Below, piece by piece: positions 1 to 7,449 of a DNA stretch of 11,175 nucleotides. A program made the position numbers and the translations under genes. The stretch spans positions 1-11,175 of the forward strand of contig JAIPHI010000089.1 in the NCBI GenBank assembly GCA_021735285.1, in the 5' to 3' direction. Source of the stretch: Fidelibacterota bacterium. Lineage in GTDB: Bacteria > Fidelibacterota > UBA2242 > JAFGTP01. Numbering within the stretch: the stretch's first letter is position 1; the number at the start of each line of letters is the position of its first letter. A model generated the notes under the pieces. That model was given only the letters and a program-made list of their open reading frames with translations, was not told the DNA's origin and ran no database searches.

Positions 1-1443
1 CTTGATAGCAGATAAAGCATCAGATATCTTGGCAAGTAAGACAGTATTTCCACTCCGCACTGCATAACAATATTCCGGAGAATAAATAGGGTCTTCATTA
101 ATTCTAAGATTTGTCCAATTATTTTTATCTATATAATAATAAGCAATTGCTTTGGTAACCAGCGCACAATCATGTTTACCATTGGCAAGTAGTCGCAGAG
201 CGTCTTCCTGTGATTCAGTCGATATAAGCTGATCATCAAGTTCCATCTGGAGAGCCTTGTCATGCATTATATCGCCTTCTTGTACTAATATGGATTTATC
301 GGAAAGTTCAGACATATTATCAGGAAGAGGTGAATTCTTTCTGGCAACAATTACATAACTTACAACCGTATGAGCAGGGGACATATCAAAAGTTTTATCT
401 CTTTTAGGGGAATAAAACATTCCCTGTAGAGCGTCAATTTCTCCTCTTTTCAATTTTTCTCTCATCTCTGCCCAGGGTCCTAATTGTATCTCAATTGTTA
501 TATCTAATTGATTGGCAAGTGCCCGCGTAAGGTCAACATTATATCCATCCGGTTCGCCATTTTTATTTAAAAACTCATAGGGCGGGAAATTGTTATCTCC
601 TCCGATAACTATTCTTTGCGGAAGTTTTTCAAAGGCCTCTAAGGGAGCAAACCATTTTTTATGTAATCTCCGGAAAGTGCCATTAGCAATCACAAGGGAG
701 AGGCCTTCATTAAGTAAACTTAATAATTCTTTATCACCCTCACTGACGGCAAAACAAAAGGACTGCCTAAATAAATCCTGAGGATCGCCAACTGTTTTAA
801 GATTACTAATATTATTTTCCTTAATAATTTGAAGGGCAAGGTATTTTTGGATAACGACCGCATCATGTTTCCCTCTGGATAGCTCTAATAATGCCTGTGT
901 GAAATTTGCTTTGGGTATAATTTCCAGGTCGGTATCTATCCTTTTGAGATATTCTTCAGCATTATCTCCTTCTAAGACTGCAACTTGTTTATTTTTTAAG
1001 TCCGTAATTGAATGAATATTTGTTTGGTCTTTGCGGACAACAATTGTTCCATGCATAGTCAAATATGGAAAAGTAAAGTCATAAATATCTTCACGCACCG
1101 GTGTTCGCCCCACAAGGGGAAGCGCATCTAGTTCTTTATTAGCTAAATTTTGTTTTAATTTTGACCAGACACCGGTTTTAAAGTCAATTTTTAAATCCAT
1201 TTCAGAAGCAGCAGCCTTCAACAATTCAACAGAAAAGCCTGCTGCTTGACCTTCTTTATTTTCAAAGCAATAAGGAGAGTAATTATATTCACAGCCAGCT
1301 TTAATATGTGTGATTTTTTCATTTTGGTGAGAGGTTTTTTGAGCATGAAGTCCTCCCCATGAATGCATAATAATTGATATAGCACATAAAAGAAATATTA
1401 CAAATAAATCACTGTTAAAGGGTAAATTCTTATATTTTTGCAT
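1..1443 (-). CDS. Sensor protein with tandem SBP_bac_3 domains, N-terminal part (probable BvgS/EvgS-like sensor kinase)
   Basis: An uninterrupted frame of 481 codons starts at 1443 and runs off the left edge, so the C-terminus is missing. GAGGA lies 8 bases before the ATG. Residues 1-35 contain a hydrophobic segment (about 13-28), either a signal peptide or an N-terminal anchor. Two extracellular solute-binding domains of family 3 follow. Domain 1 covers about 44-268 and domain 2 about 276-481. Domain 2 has the textbook FPPYEF at 286-291 and GYNVDL. In both domains the arginine that normally grips an amino-acid carboxylate is kept in context (R117 in PVREDIYDF, R348 in PKRDKTFDM), so an amino-acid-like ligand is plausible. 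Tandem SBP_bac_3 domains in one exported chain are typical of BvgS/EvgS-type hybrid histidine kinases, with PAS, HisKA and HATPase domains after a membrane helix. Those domains are not in the window, so the kinase is inference. A free-standing double binding protein is the alternative. Confidence 0.8.
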   Translation of the reverse strand, partial: MQKYKNLPFNSDLFVIFLLCAISIIMHSWGGLHAQKTSHQNEKITHIKAGCEYNYSPYCFENKEGQAAGFSVELLKAAASEMDLKIDFKTGVWSKLKQNLANKELDALPLVGRTPVREDIYDFTFPYLTMHGTIVVRKDQTNIHSITDLKNKQVAVLEGDNAEEYLKRIDTDLEIIPKANFTQALLELSRGKHDAVVIQKYLALQIIKENNISNLKTVGDPQDLFRQSFCFAVSEGDKELLSLLNEGLSLVIANGTFRRLHKKWFAPLEAFEKLPQRIVIGGDNNFPPYEFLNKNGEPDGYNVDLTRALANQLDITIEIQLGPWAEMREKLKRGEIDALQGMFYSPKRDKTFDMSPAHTVVSYVIVARKNSPLPDNMSELSDKSILVQEGDIMHDKALQMELDDQLISTESQEDALRLLANGKHDCALVTKAIAYYYIDKNNWTNLRINEDPIYSPEYCYAVRSGNTVLLAKISDALSAIK

Positions 1444-1832
1444 TTCTGTTGATCCTCAAACAGGCAAAATTAAATCTTATTGAAACATCATTCTATCTGG
1501 AATCTAAGAATTATGATAAAAAATGTCTAAGGATTATTTTATAATGGAATATTTAATGTAATTATGAACTAACATTTCTCATTATTCTCGTACTCCGGAC
1601 AATTACAATTTATTGAAATAGATACAAGAAAATCTAAAAAAATTTTGGTGCATATCTTTAAAAAAAGTCCGGGACATGAAAAATTTCAAAGTTAATTATT
1701 AACCAGAAAAATTGGTTAGACTGCAGTCGCCATACTGGCTCCTTCCATAGAACTAATATTTTATATAAATTAATCATGATTATTCTAAATTCCACTCTGT
1801 CTTATGGCACAAATATAGGGGATGATTACAAT

Positions 1833-1855
1833 AGAACAATTTAGCAAATTGTTCT
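1833..1855. repeat. Palindrome 1: 10-bp stem, 3-base loop (REP-like)
   Basis: AGAACAATTT (1833-1842) and AAATTGTTCT (1846-1855) are perfect inverse complements around the loop AGC. No T-run follows on either strand, so it does not look like an intrinsic terminator. It sits 8 bases before a second palindrome whose core is its mirror image. This arrangement resembles a REP/BIME-type extragenic palindrome pair. The family assignment is inference. Confidence 0.6.
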
Positions 1856-1863
1856 GCATGGAT

Positions 1864-1882
1864 CACAACTTGCTAAGTTGTG
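1864..1882. repeat. Palindrome 2: 8-bp stem, 3-base loop, inverted relative to palindrome 1
   Basis: CACAACTT (1864-1871) and AAGTTGTG (1875-1882) pair perfectly around the loop GCT. Read on the other strand, its core is ACTTAGCAAGT, close to ATTTAGCAAAT in palindrome 1. The two units are therefore diverged copies in inverted orientation. No T-run follows. A REP-like element is the best guess; a binding site for a dimeric regulator is an alternative. Confidence 0.55.
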
Positions 1883-1902
1883 GTTGCTGAATGAGACCTT
1901 AA

Positions 1903-2094
1903 TGGCCGAGAGAAGCAAATTGGAATCGCGGAGATATTACAATAATAGTTTACTTATCTTTGAACCCCATATCTAAGAAATTTATGCATCGTATATTAGA
2001 TAGGTATTTGAAAAAGGTGAATAAATTATTAAGACAAATTTTTGCAGTTCTAAAATATGACAGAGAATGGGATCCTAATTATGGAAGAGGTTAA
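1903..2094 (+). pseudogene. Decayed C-terminal fragment of an IS110-family transposase
   Basis: An open frame of 63 codons between an in-frame stop (1900-1902) and TAA at 2092-2094 has a recognisable end. From about codon 37 it reads KKVNKLLRQIFAVLKYD followed by REWDPNYGRG. This resembles the extreme C-terminus of IS110-family transposases, in which a (V)NKLLR-hydrophobic-A-LK segment precedes a short acidic/aromatic tail and the stop. No DEDD catalytic domain, serine-containing Transposase_20 core or start codon with a ribosome binding site is present. The first 36 codons are not recognisable and may be unrelated. If correct, this is a non-functional scar of an old insertion. The call rests on a short segment remembered by pattern, so confidence is moderate. 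Confidence 0.5.
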
Positions 2095-2446
2095 AAAATC
2101 AGAAAAAATATAAAGTTTTTATTGATTTTTAATACAGTACATAATTCATATTATGAACCTACATAATTATAAAAAAACAGAAAAATTCCTAATGCACCCA
2201 AAATTCTGAAGACCTATACAATAAATTACCCTCTAAGTTACTTCATGATTAATAGCTTGATAAGTTAAGAAAGAATAGTATTCTCCGGATGGATGATAGA
2301 TAAAGGAGGAGACCTTTCATATATTTGTTAAGTCTAATTAAATAATTACTGGTTTGTCAAGAATCTAAAATAACTAATCATATATTGAAATAAATTTACG
2401 AAACCATAACAAATCTTATAGAGCCTCTATGTCTTTCACCCCATGT

Positions 2447-4534
2447 TTATCTAATAAGGATAATTTTTTCCGTATCGGATAATCCGGTTTTTGACAAAAT
2501 TTGACAAATGTAAACACCACTACTTACTGATCTACCTGTATTATCTTTTCCATACCACCTAATTTGTCCTGGATTAGTGTTTATTGTTTTATCAGAGAAT
2601 TCTTTAACTAACTTTCCCTTTATATCATAAATGATAATTCTAGCCTTCAAATTATTTTTTATGCTGTATTCGATATTAATATAGGGATTGAAAGGGTTCG
2701 GATAACAGTCATTGATTCTGAAATTATGTATTTCTTGTGAATCTGTTTCCAGCTCAGACTCCACTGAAATTATTCTGGAAAACTTTTTTTCTCCGGATAA
2801 ACTCACATCCTCTAATTTATAAAAATATTTCATCCCTGATATAATTTGAGAGTCCTGATATTCGTAAGTTTGCGTTTCGGTAGTAGTACCGGCCCCCTGT
2901 ATTATTTTTTTATTAATCTTATAAAAGTTTTCTTGAGTACCAGCGCTTTTAAAAATATTAAATCCAGCATTCTCTATTTCACTGGAAGTTTTCCAAATCA
3001 GATTTACAACGCCGTTTTCAAATGTCGCTTTAAACGAAATTAGTTCAATAGGAAGTGATTGGTCTTTACCATTATATCCTGGAGAGCCTTTGTCTCCTGT
3101 ACTTCCACTCCATTCTGTTGTTGCTATAGTCCAGTTTGTATAATCATTATTATTATCAAATTGGTTCCCCGTGAATACCATGGAAGCTCCAGTAGGATTA
3201 GGCCAATTAGTTCCGCCATCATACTCAACTCTATCAACTTCCGTATCATCTGACATAGTGAGGATTATCTCATCACCACTGTTAGTTAGTGTAAAACCAG
3301 AATAAAGATAATCGATTGTTACATTTCCATTTTCTGCGAGATCGGCATTTCGTCCCAAAACTATAAAGTCGTTATTACCAATAAATAATGGTTCACCATT
3401 ATTTATTTGATGATTATCTGAGTCACTATCTTTGATAATCCAATCATTAATATCAACCCTAGTCCCACTGGCATTATATATTTCGAACCATTCACCATCA
3501 CTATCACTTACAGCATCCGGATCTTGCATAATCTCAGAAATAAAAATATTGGGGGTATTCGTTTCAATTTCAGTAGTAGCACTATCTTCAGGTATTGTCC
3601 CCTCAGTTTTAAAATCAACATCATCGCCGGAATTTGTATAAGGATAAATTTTAAATGAATATGCAGTCTCAGAATTCAAGTTGTTAACGGAGTGACTTTC
3701 CGAGCCATACTCGACTTTAATCATGTAGTTGTTGTCACTCCAGTCTGAATCTTCAGAAGGATCAATTCCATCTGAAGGCTCATAATACAGGCCAGCATTA
3801 GTTTTCCCTACAATCAGAAAACCATCCGCAGGCTGATCACCATCATTATCATTCCATGTTAAATCTATCTGATCAGAGCCTTCAGCTGTAGCAGTAAAAG
3901 CGGTGGCATGATTGGAGGGCTCAGGCTTAACTCCGGAAATCACCCTAAAATTATCAAAACCAGAATATCCACTAACACCATCATTTCTAATCATTAAATG
4001 TAGTCCGATTTCATTAACATCACCGGGTATATTTATGTTAATGGAACCTGAACTATCTTCCGGATCATTCCCTCCCTCAATTAAAAAAACTTCCCCTTGA
4101 CTAATACTATCATAAAATAGTTCATATTTAGCATCATCATTACTTGCATTATAACCGATTATCTGCCAATCAAACAACAGAGATATATTGTCATAACTAC
4201 TAATGTCAATATCAACAAAATCGAATGTCGCAAAGTCAGCTGTGCCATTCTCGCCTTCATCGTCTAAGTCATTTTCACCCAGGAGACTATCAGAAAAAAC
4301 AGAATAATCTAGTGGAGATGCATTAGATATATTTATCATTCCCAAAAAGCCATTGCTTCCCCATCCATGATCAAAAAATGCTACATCACTAGTATATTCC
4401 CAACTCGGTGTACCTCCGTCAAAATCTTGTTGCACAATTACTGTTTGTGTCAATCCAATATTCATAAATAATATGAATGCGATTATTCCTGAAACTATCC
4501 ATTTCTTAATGCTTTTTACAACAGGAAAATCCAT
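2447..4534 (-). CDS. Exported lamin-tail-domain protein with C-terminal T9SS-type sorting domain
   Basis: This is a 695-residue secreted protein. Start: ATG at 4534 with AAAGGAG about 7 bases upstream. Residues 1-30 form a signal peptide (KSIKK, then a hydrophobic stretch to about 28). Residues 31-200 are a beta-rich, Asp/Asn/Ser-rich domain that looks like a jelly-roll or MAM-like module ending FDNFRVISG. About 205-322 is fibronectin-type-III-like (LTWNDND, AYSFKIYPYT). About 328-440 is a lamin tail domain (ISEIMQDPD, GEWFEIYN, INDWIIKD). About 495-590 is the common LPIELISFKA...VNLIWKTSSE module. About 605-695 is a FlgD-Ig-like sorting domain (CYPNPFNP, IIIYDIKGKLVKEF, SSGVYICQIL). In the FCB superphylum this terminal domain directs export through the type IX system and surface attachment. 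No nuclease or protease catalytic domain is visible, so a structural or binding role is inferred. Confidence 0.85.
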   Translation of the reverse strand: MDFPVVKSIKKWIVSGIIAFILFMNIGLTQTVIVQQDFDGGTPSWEYTSDVAFFDHGWGSNGFLGMINISNASPLDYSVFSDSLLGENDLDDEGENGTADFATFDFVDIDISSYDNISLLFDWQIIGYNASNDDAKYELFYDSISQGEVFLIEGGNDPEDSSGSININIPGDVNEIGLHLMIRNDGVSGYSGFDNFRVISGVKPEPSNHATAFTATAEGSDQIDLTWNDNDGDQPADGFLIVGKTNAGLYYEPSDGIDPSEDSDWSDNNYMIKVEYGSESHSVNNLNSETAYSFKIYPYTNSGDDVDFKTEGTIPEDSATTEIETNTPNIFISEIMQDPDAVSDSDGEWFEIYNASGTRVDINDWIIKDSDSDNHQINNGEPLFIGNNDFIVLGRNADLAENGNVTIDYLYSGFTLTNSGDEIILTMSDDTEVDRVEYDGGTNWPNPTGASMVFTGNQFDNNNDYTNWTIATTEWSGSTGDKGSPGYNGKDQSLPIELISFKATFENGVVNLIWKTSSEIENAGFNIFKSAGTQENFYKINKKIIQGAGTTTETQTYEYQDSQIISGMKYFYKLEDVSLSGEKKFSRIISVESELETDSQEIHNFRINDCYPNPFNPYINIEYSIKNNLKARIIIYDIKGKLVKEFSDKTINTNPGQIRWYGKDNTGRSVSSGVYICQILSKTGLSDTEKIILIR

Positions 4535-4907
4535 AGTCTTTCTCCTTTCATAATTTTAATACTGCTAAGATAAATAAAATTGCTTAAACCGTCTTTCTTA
4601 AAATTTTTCCCTTTTGATAATTTTTAAATTTGGAATTAATTTTTAATAGTATAATCCAATTAAGATTATCATTTCTATGGGATAAAATATTATTCAATAA
4701 ACTAAGCCGTTCATTTTGTATAATAAAATTTTTTTAGTGCTATCTTTAATATACTTAACCGGATAATAAATGTCAAAAGTTTTTAATATTTTTTTAAAAA
4801 TCCCTAAACACTATATTGATAACTTTTTAAATTTGCATTGGGAGTTAAATGGTAGTATCAAAAGTTTTATGAAAGAATGATTAAAAATTAGATAACAAGG
4901 AGATTAT
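4535..4907. promoter_or_regulatory. Divergent intergenic region between lamin-tail gene and cDPG synthetase gene
   Basis: These 373 AT-rich bases hold the upstream regions of two divergent genes and no credible reading frame. The ribosome binding sites are AAAGGAG on the minus strand near 4543-4549 and AAGGAG on the plus strand near 4896-4901. An 11-base direct repeat, TCAAAAGTTTT, occurs at 4773-4783 and 4858-4868. It could be an operator, or chance in AT-rich sequence. Confidence 0.45.
4833..4861 (+). promoter_or_regulatory. Possible sigma70-type promoter for the cDPG synthetase gene
   Basis: TTGCAT (4833-4838) and TATCAA (4856-4861) are separated by 17 bases and match the sigma70 -35/-10 consensus at four of six positions each. 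The implied transcript would have a leader of about 40 bases before the ATG at 4908. In sequence this AT-rich such matches arise by chance, so this is a weak call. Confidence 0.22.
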
Positions 4908-6326
4908 ATGTTAACCGAGATATTACATTTGGACGAAACAATTATAAGTTTTTTAAATAATAAAAAAGCCATCTGTTTGGTAGATGGTGAACATTATCCA
5001 CCTGTAATTAAAGGTGCTGTGAAAAGTTTAGAGGAAAAAGATATTGAGATTGAAGCACTATTTTTTCTGGGTGGAACTGAAAAAATAGAAGATATTGAAG
5101 GGGAACTGAGTGATATTACAGAAAATTGTGAACTGGTCATGAATCCTGATCAATCAGATTTTAAAAAGCTGGAAGAGGCTATTATTAATCATAATGCAGA
5201 GATAATCATAGATCTATCTGACGAACCAGTGGTAGATTATCAATCACGTTTCCGGATAGCATCTATAACCTTAAAAAACGGGCTAACTTATTTAGGAGCC
5301 GATTTTTTCTTTACGCCACCTCAGGCAAAGGATGTTTTAACAAAACCCTCGATCTCAATTATTGGCACTGGAAAAAGGATCGGAAAAACAGCAATGGGGG
5401 TCACTATTTCCAGAATTCTAAAGAAAAATGATTTTGAACCTGTAGTCGTATGTATGGGTAGGGGAGGCCCCGCAGAACCGGAAATAGTAAATGCCGATGA
5501 GATGAACATAAATGCTGATAGCCTTATTAAAGTTGCAGAACAGGGGCATCATGCTGCATCTGATTATTGGGAGGATGCTCTTTTGGGTCAAATTAAAACG
5601 GTTGGTTGCCGCCGTTGTGGAGGAGGTATGGCTGGTAATCCTTTTTATTCTAATGTAATCCAGGGGGCGAAAATTGCCAATCAATTAGATAAAAAATTTA
5701 TTATCATGGAGGGTTCAGGATCAACTTTCCCACCCATTGCAACCAATAAGACTATAACTTTGAGCGGAGGCAGTCAGCCGCTCTGGAAAATATTTGATTA
5801 CTTTGGACGCTATAGAATAATGTTAGCTGACCTGGTTATTGTAACCATGTGCGAAAAGCCAATGGCCGATAAAAACAAAGTAGAAGCCATTAAAAAAGGT
5901 ATTCGAGAGATCAATCCCGATGCAGAATTAGCACTGACAGTTTTTCGATCAGAACCAATGGGAAATATAAGTGGTAAACGAGTCTTTATTGCGACCGCAG
6001 CCAAAGCTGATACCAAGGACCTAATTGTTGCTCCCCTTGAAAATAACTATGATTGTGAAATAGTAGGATACACAAATAGTCTGTCTAATCGAGAAAAATT
6101 AAGAAAAGAATTGGATGCGGGACTTACGAATGCAGATGTGCTTTTAACCGAGATAAAAGCTGCGTCCATTGATACGGCCGCAAGGAAAGCCAAAGAAATG
6201 GGAGTAGAAATAATATTTATGCACAATCGAGCTCAAGTCATTGGTGGCACAGTTGATAGTTTAGAAGCACCTATTTTATCCGTTTGTAATCAGGCTATCG
6301 AGCTGATGGATAGTAATTCCAGGTAG
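4908..6326 (+). CDS. cpgS: Cyclic 2,3-diphosphoglycerate synthetase (cDPGS family)
   Basis: A 472-residue cytoplasmic ATP-dependent enzyme. Family knowledge: cDPGS closes the intramolecular phosphoanhydride of 2,3-bisphosphoglycerate to make cyclic 2,3-diphosphoglycerate, a compatible solute, thermoprotectant and phosphate store in methanogens such as Methanothermus. Visible here: the signature VDGEHYPPV at 25-33, FLGGTEK at 53-59, a P-loop GTGKRIGKT at 153-161, MGRGGPAEPE at 183-192, a CRRCGGGMAG motif at 234-243, MEGSGSTFPP at 267-276 and a conserved C-terminal half. Length is close to the archaeal enzymes (about 460), with some 20 extra N-terminal residues. Start: AAGGAG about 6 bases before the ATG. 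The gene stands alone. No 2-phosphoglycerate kinase, which would supply the substrate, is in the window. A paralogous 'predicted GTPase' of the same superfamily is the alternative, but the VDGEHYPPV opening favours true cDPGS. Confidence 0.8.
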   Translation: MLTEILHLDETIISFLNNKKAICLVDGEHYPPVIKGAVKSLEEKDIEIEALFFLGGTEKIEDIEGELSDITENCELVMNPDQSDFKKLEEAIINHNAEIIIDLSDEPVVDYQSRFRIASITLKNGLTYLGADFFFTPPQAKDVLTKPSISIIGTGKRIGKTAMGVTISRILKKNDFEPVVVCMGRGGPAEPEIVNADEMNINADSLIKVAEQGHHAASDYWEDALLGQIKTVGCRRCGGGMAGNPFYSNVIQGAKIANQLDKKFIIMEGSGSTFPPIATNKTITLSGGSQPLWKIFDYFGRYRIMLADLVIVTMCEKPMADKNKVEAIKKGIREINPDAELALTVFRSEPMGNISGKRVFIATAAKADTKDLIVAPLENNYDCEIVGYTNSLSNREKLRKELDAGLTNADVLLTEIKAASIDTAARKAKEMGVEIIFMHNRAQVIGGTVDSLEAPILSVCNQAIELMDSNSR

Positions 6327-6652
6327 ATATAATCCTAAATAATAGCCTGCATTTTACTCGTTACAAAATTAAATTTGGAAACGGGAAGAAAGTTTTATGG
6401 AGTAAATTAACTGTGTTAATTCATTATGACTTAGTTATAAAATGATTGATAGTTAGGATGGATAATTGTCACTGCCAGATTTATACTTGCCCTTATAAGA
6501 ACTTCGCTACAAAAAACGCCAATACACCCAAAATTAGTTTTACCAATAAATGAGATCTAGCCATAAGTTATCTTAACTGTTTTGCTTCGAAAGATTCCTT
6601 AAATAATGTTACTTTTGTTTTTTTGATTCATGGGAGAAATTTCCGAAGAACT
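6327..6652. other. Convergent intergenic region, no clear gene or terminator
   Basis: Two genes converge on these 326 bases. The only palindrome I can see is an AT-only style stem, AATTAAC (6405-6411) with GTTAATT (6415-6421) around TGT. No T-run directly follows, so it is a poor terminator candidate. A 23-codon hydrophobic frame on the minus strand (6564 down to 6493, beginning MARSHLLVK) lacks a good ribosome binding site and I do not call it a gene. The motif AATACACCCAAAATT at 6521-6535 recurs with one change at 2191-2205. Confidence 0.4.
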
Positions 6653-7294
6653 TTAAATTTTATCAATTGCGTCCAGAATTTTTTCCAAAGGTTGAGCACC
6701 GGTTAATTCTTCTTTATCATTTATGATTACTTTTGGTACGCCGGTCACATTATATTTATTTGCGAGATGGGGAAAGGTTGAACTTTCTATCATTGCAGCC
6801 GAAATGTTTTTGTTATCCAAAGCCAAGCGATGCGCATCTATTACTGCATTTGGACAATAAGGACAGGATAGGGTAACAAAAATTTTAATATCAATGTTTT
6901 TATTGATTTTATTTATTCTGCTTTGGAGGTCTTTATTAAGAGTTTTTTGATTTCCAGACACTTCGACTAATGCAGTGAGAAAGGAATTGATTTCATAACC
7001 ACCGGGTAAACCGTAGAATTTAATACCAGTTGCTCTGTTCTCTTGAGTAAGAAGAGTTATAGCCGGAATTTGCTCGAGACCAAGTTCTTTTGCTTTTTCT
7101 TCATCCTTTACAAAATCATAAATTTTTAAATTTAATTTATTATGTAATTCAGAAAGTTCAGTCACAAATTGTCTGGTCTGACTACAGGCTTCACATTCCA
7201 TCTCTTGAGTGAAAAATACAATTGTTACATCATTTTTCATATCATTAAGAAAATCTTGAATCTTTTCTCGATTTGAATCATTAAAAACAGGCAT
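6653..7294 (-). CDS. Two-domain thioredoxin/glutaredoxin-fold protein (protein disulfide oxidoreductase-like)
   Basis: A 213-residue protein made of two thioredoxin folds, each with its own redox-active site. N-terminal fold: CEAC at 34-37 with the partner cis-proline in QIPAIT (P77). C-terminal fold: CPYC at 144-147 with cis-proline in GVPKVI (P187). CPYC is the classic glutaredoxin site. The architecture and length match the glutaredoxin-like protein disulfide oxidoreductase (PDO) family known from Pyrococcus (about 226 residues) and many bacteria, which reduce or shuffle disulfides in the cytoplasm. No signal peptide is seen, so a cytoplasmic site is inferred. Start: AAGGAGG about 6 bases before the ATG at 7294. 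It is divergent from the exported thioredoxin-like gene at 7450, sharing the 155-base promoter region. It could accept electrons from a thioredoxin reductase encoded elsewhere and pass them to peroxiredoxin. That role is inference. Confidence 0.8.
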   Translation of the reverse strand: MPVFNDSNREKIQDFLNDMKNDVTIVFFTQEMECEACSQTRQFVTELSELHNKLNLKIYDFVKDEEKAKELGLEQIPAITLLTQENRATGIKFYGLPGGYEINSFLTALVEVSGNQKTLNKDLQSRINKINKNIDIKIFVTLSCPYCPNAVIDAHRLALDNKNISAAMIESSTFPHLANKYNVTGVPKVIINDKEELTGAQPLEKILDAIDKI

Positions 7295-7335
7295 TCTTTC
7301 CTCCTTTTTGATGTTTAATTATTCAATACAATTTA

Positions 7336-7364
7336 AATATACAAAGCTGAAAATTTATATTCAA
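7336..7364 (-). promoter_or_regulatory. Predicted promoter for the two-domain glutaredoxin-like gene
   Basis: Read on the minus strand, TTGAAT (7364-7359) and TATATT (7341-7336) are spaced by exactly 17 bases, matching the sigma70 pattern at four and five of six positions. It would give a leader of about 35 bases before the ATG at 7294. It lies back to back with the rightward promoter at 7368-7396. Confidence 0.4.
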
Positions 7365-7367
7365 ATC

Positions 7368-7396
7368 TTGAAATATAAAGAATATGTAACTATAAT
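7368..7396 (+). promoter_or_regulatory. Predicted promoter for the thioredoxin-like/ptsI/bcp/msrBA operon
   Basis: TTGAAA (7368-7373) and a perfect TATAAT (7391-7396) are separated by 17 bases, the best sigma70-like match I found in the window. A start near 7403 gives a leader of about 47 bases before the ATG at 7450. The -35 box is only three bases from the -35 box of the divergent promoter, so one bound regulator could control both directions. Confidence 0.5.
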
Positions 7397-7449
7397 TAAT
7401 ATCTTATATCAAATATTGTTATCTACAATATGTAAACATGAGGAATATT

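Larger units (their letters stand above)
1444..2446. other. Gene-poor 1-kb intergenic region with palindromes and a transposase remnant
   Basis: No convincing intact gene is seen here on either strand. The region separates two leftward genes, the sensor (ending its 5' side at 1443) and the lamin-tail protein (stop at 2447). It contains the two palindromes at 1833-1882 and the IS110-like remnant ending at 2094, listed separately. The rest is AT-rich with scattered stops. A Shine-Dalgarno-like AAAGGAGG near 2303 is not followed by a usable reading frame. The region looks like an insertion and decay site rather than a regulatory leader of normal length. Confidence 0.6.

Noticed and set aside
590..781. 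63-codon plus-strand frame opposite the sensor gene
   Set aside because: It lies antisense to a continuous SBP_bac_3 coding sequence that runs off the left edge.
2295..2320. Strong Shine-Dalgarno-like AAAGGAGG with an inverted repeat AAAGG/CCTTT
   Set aside because: No start codon with an open frame follows. The 5-bp stem is too short for a terminator.
2846..4100. Several plus-strand open frames of 62-69 codons opposite the lamin-tail gene
   Set aside because: They are antisense shadows of a long, domain-rich coding sequence, with no ribosome binding sites or recognisable domains.
6405..6421. AATTAAC/GTTAATT hairpin as terminator of the cDPG synthetase gene
   Set aside because: The stem is almost all A-T, only seven pairs, and is not followed by a T-run.
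6493..6564. 23-codon hydrophobic minus-strand frame starting MARSHLLVK, downstream of the glutaredoxin-like gene
   Set aside because: There is no convincing ribosome binding site, it is very short, and hydrophobic frames arise easily in AT-rich DNA. It is kept only as part of the shared-motif observation.
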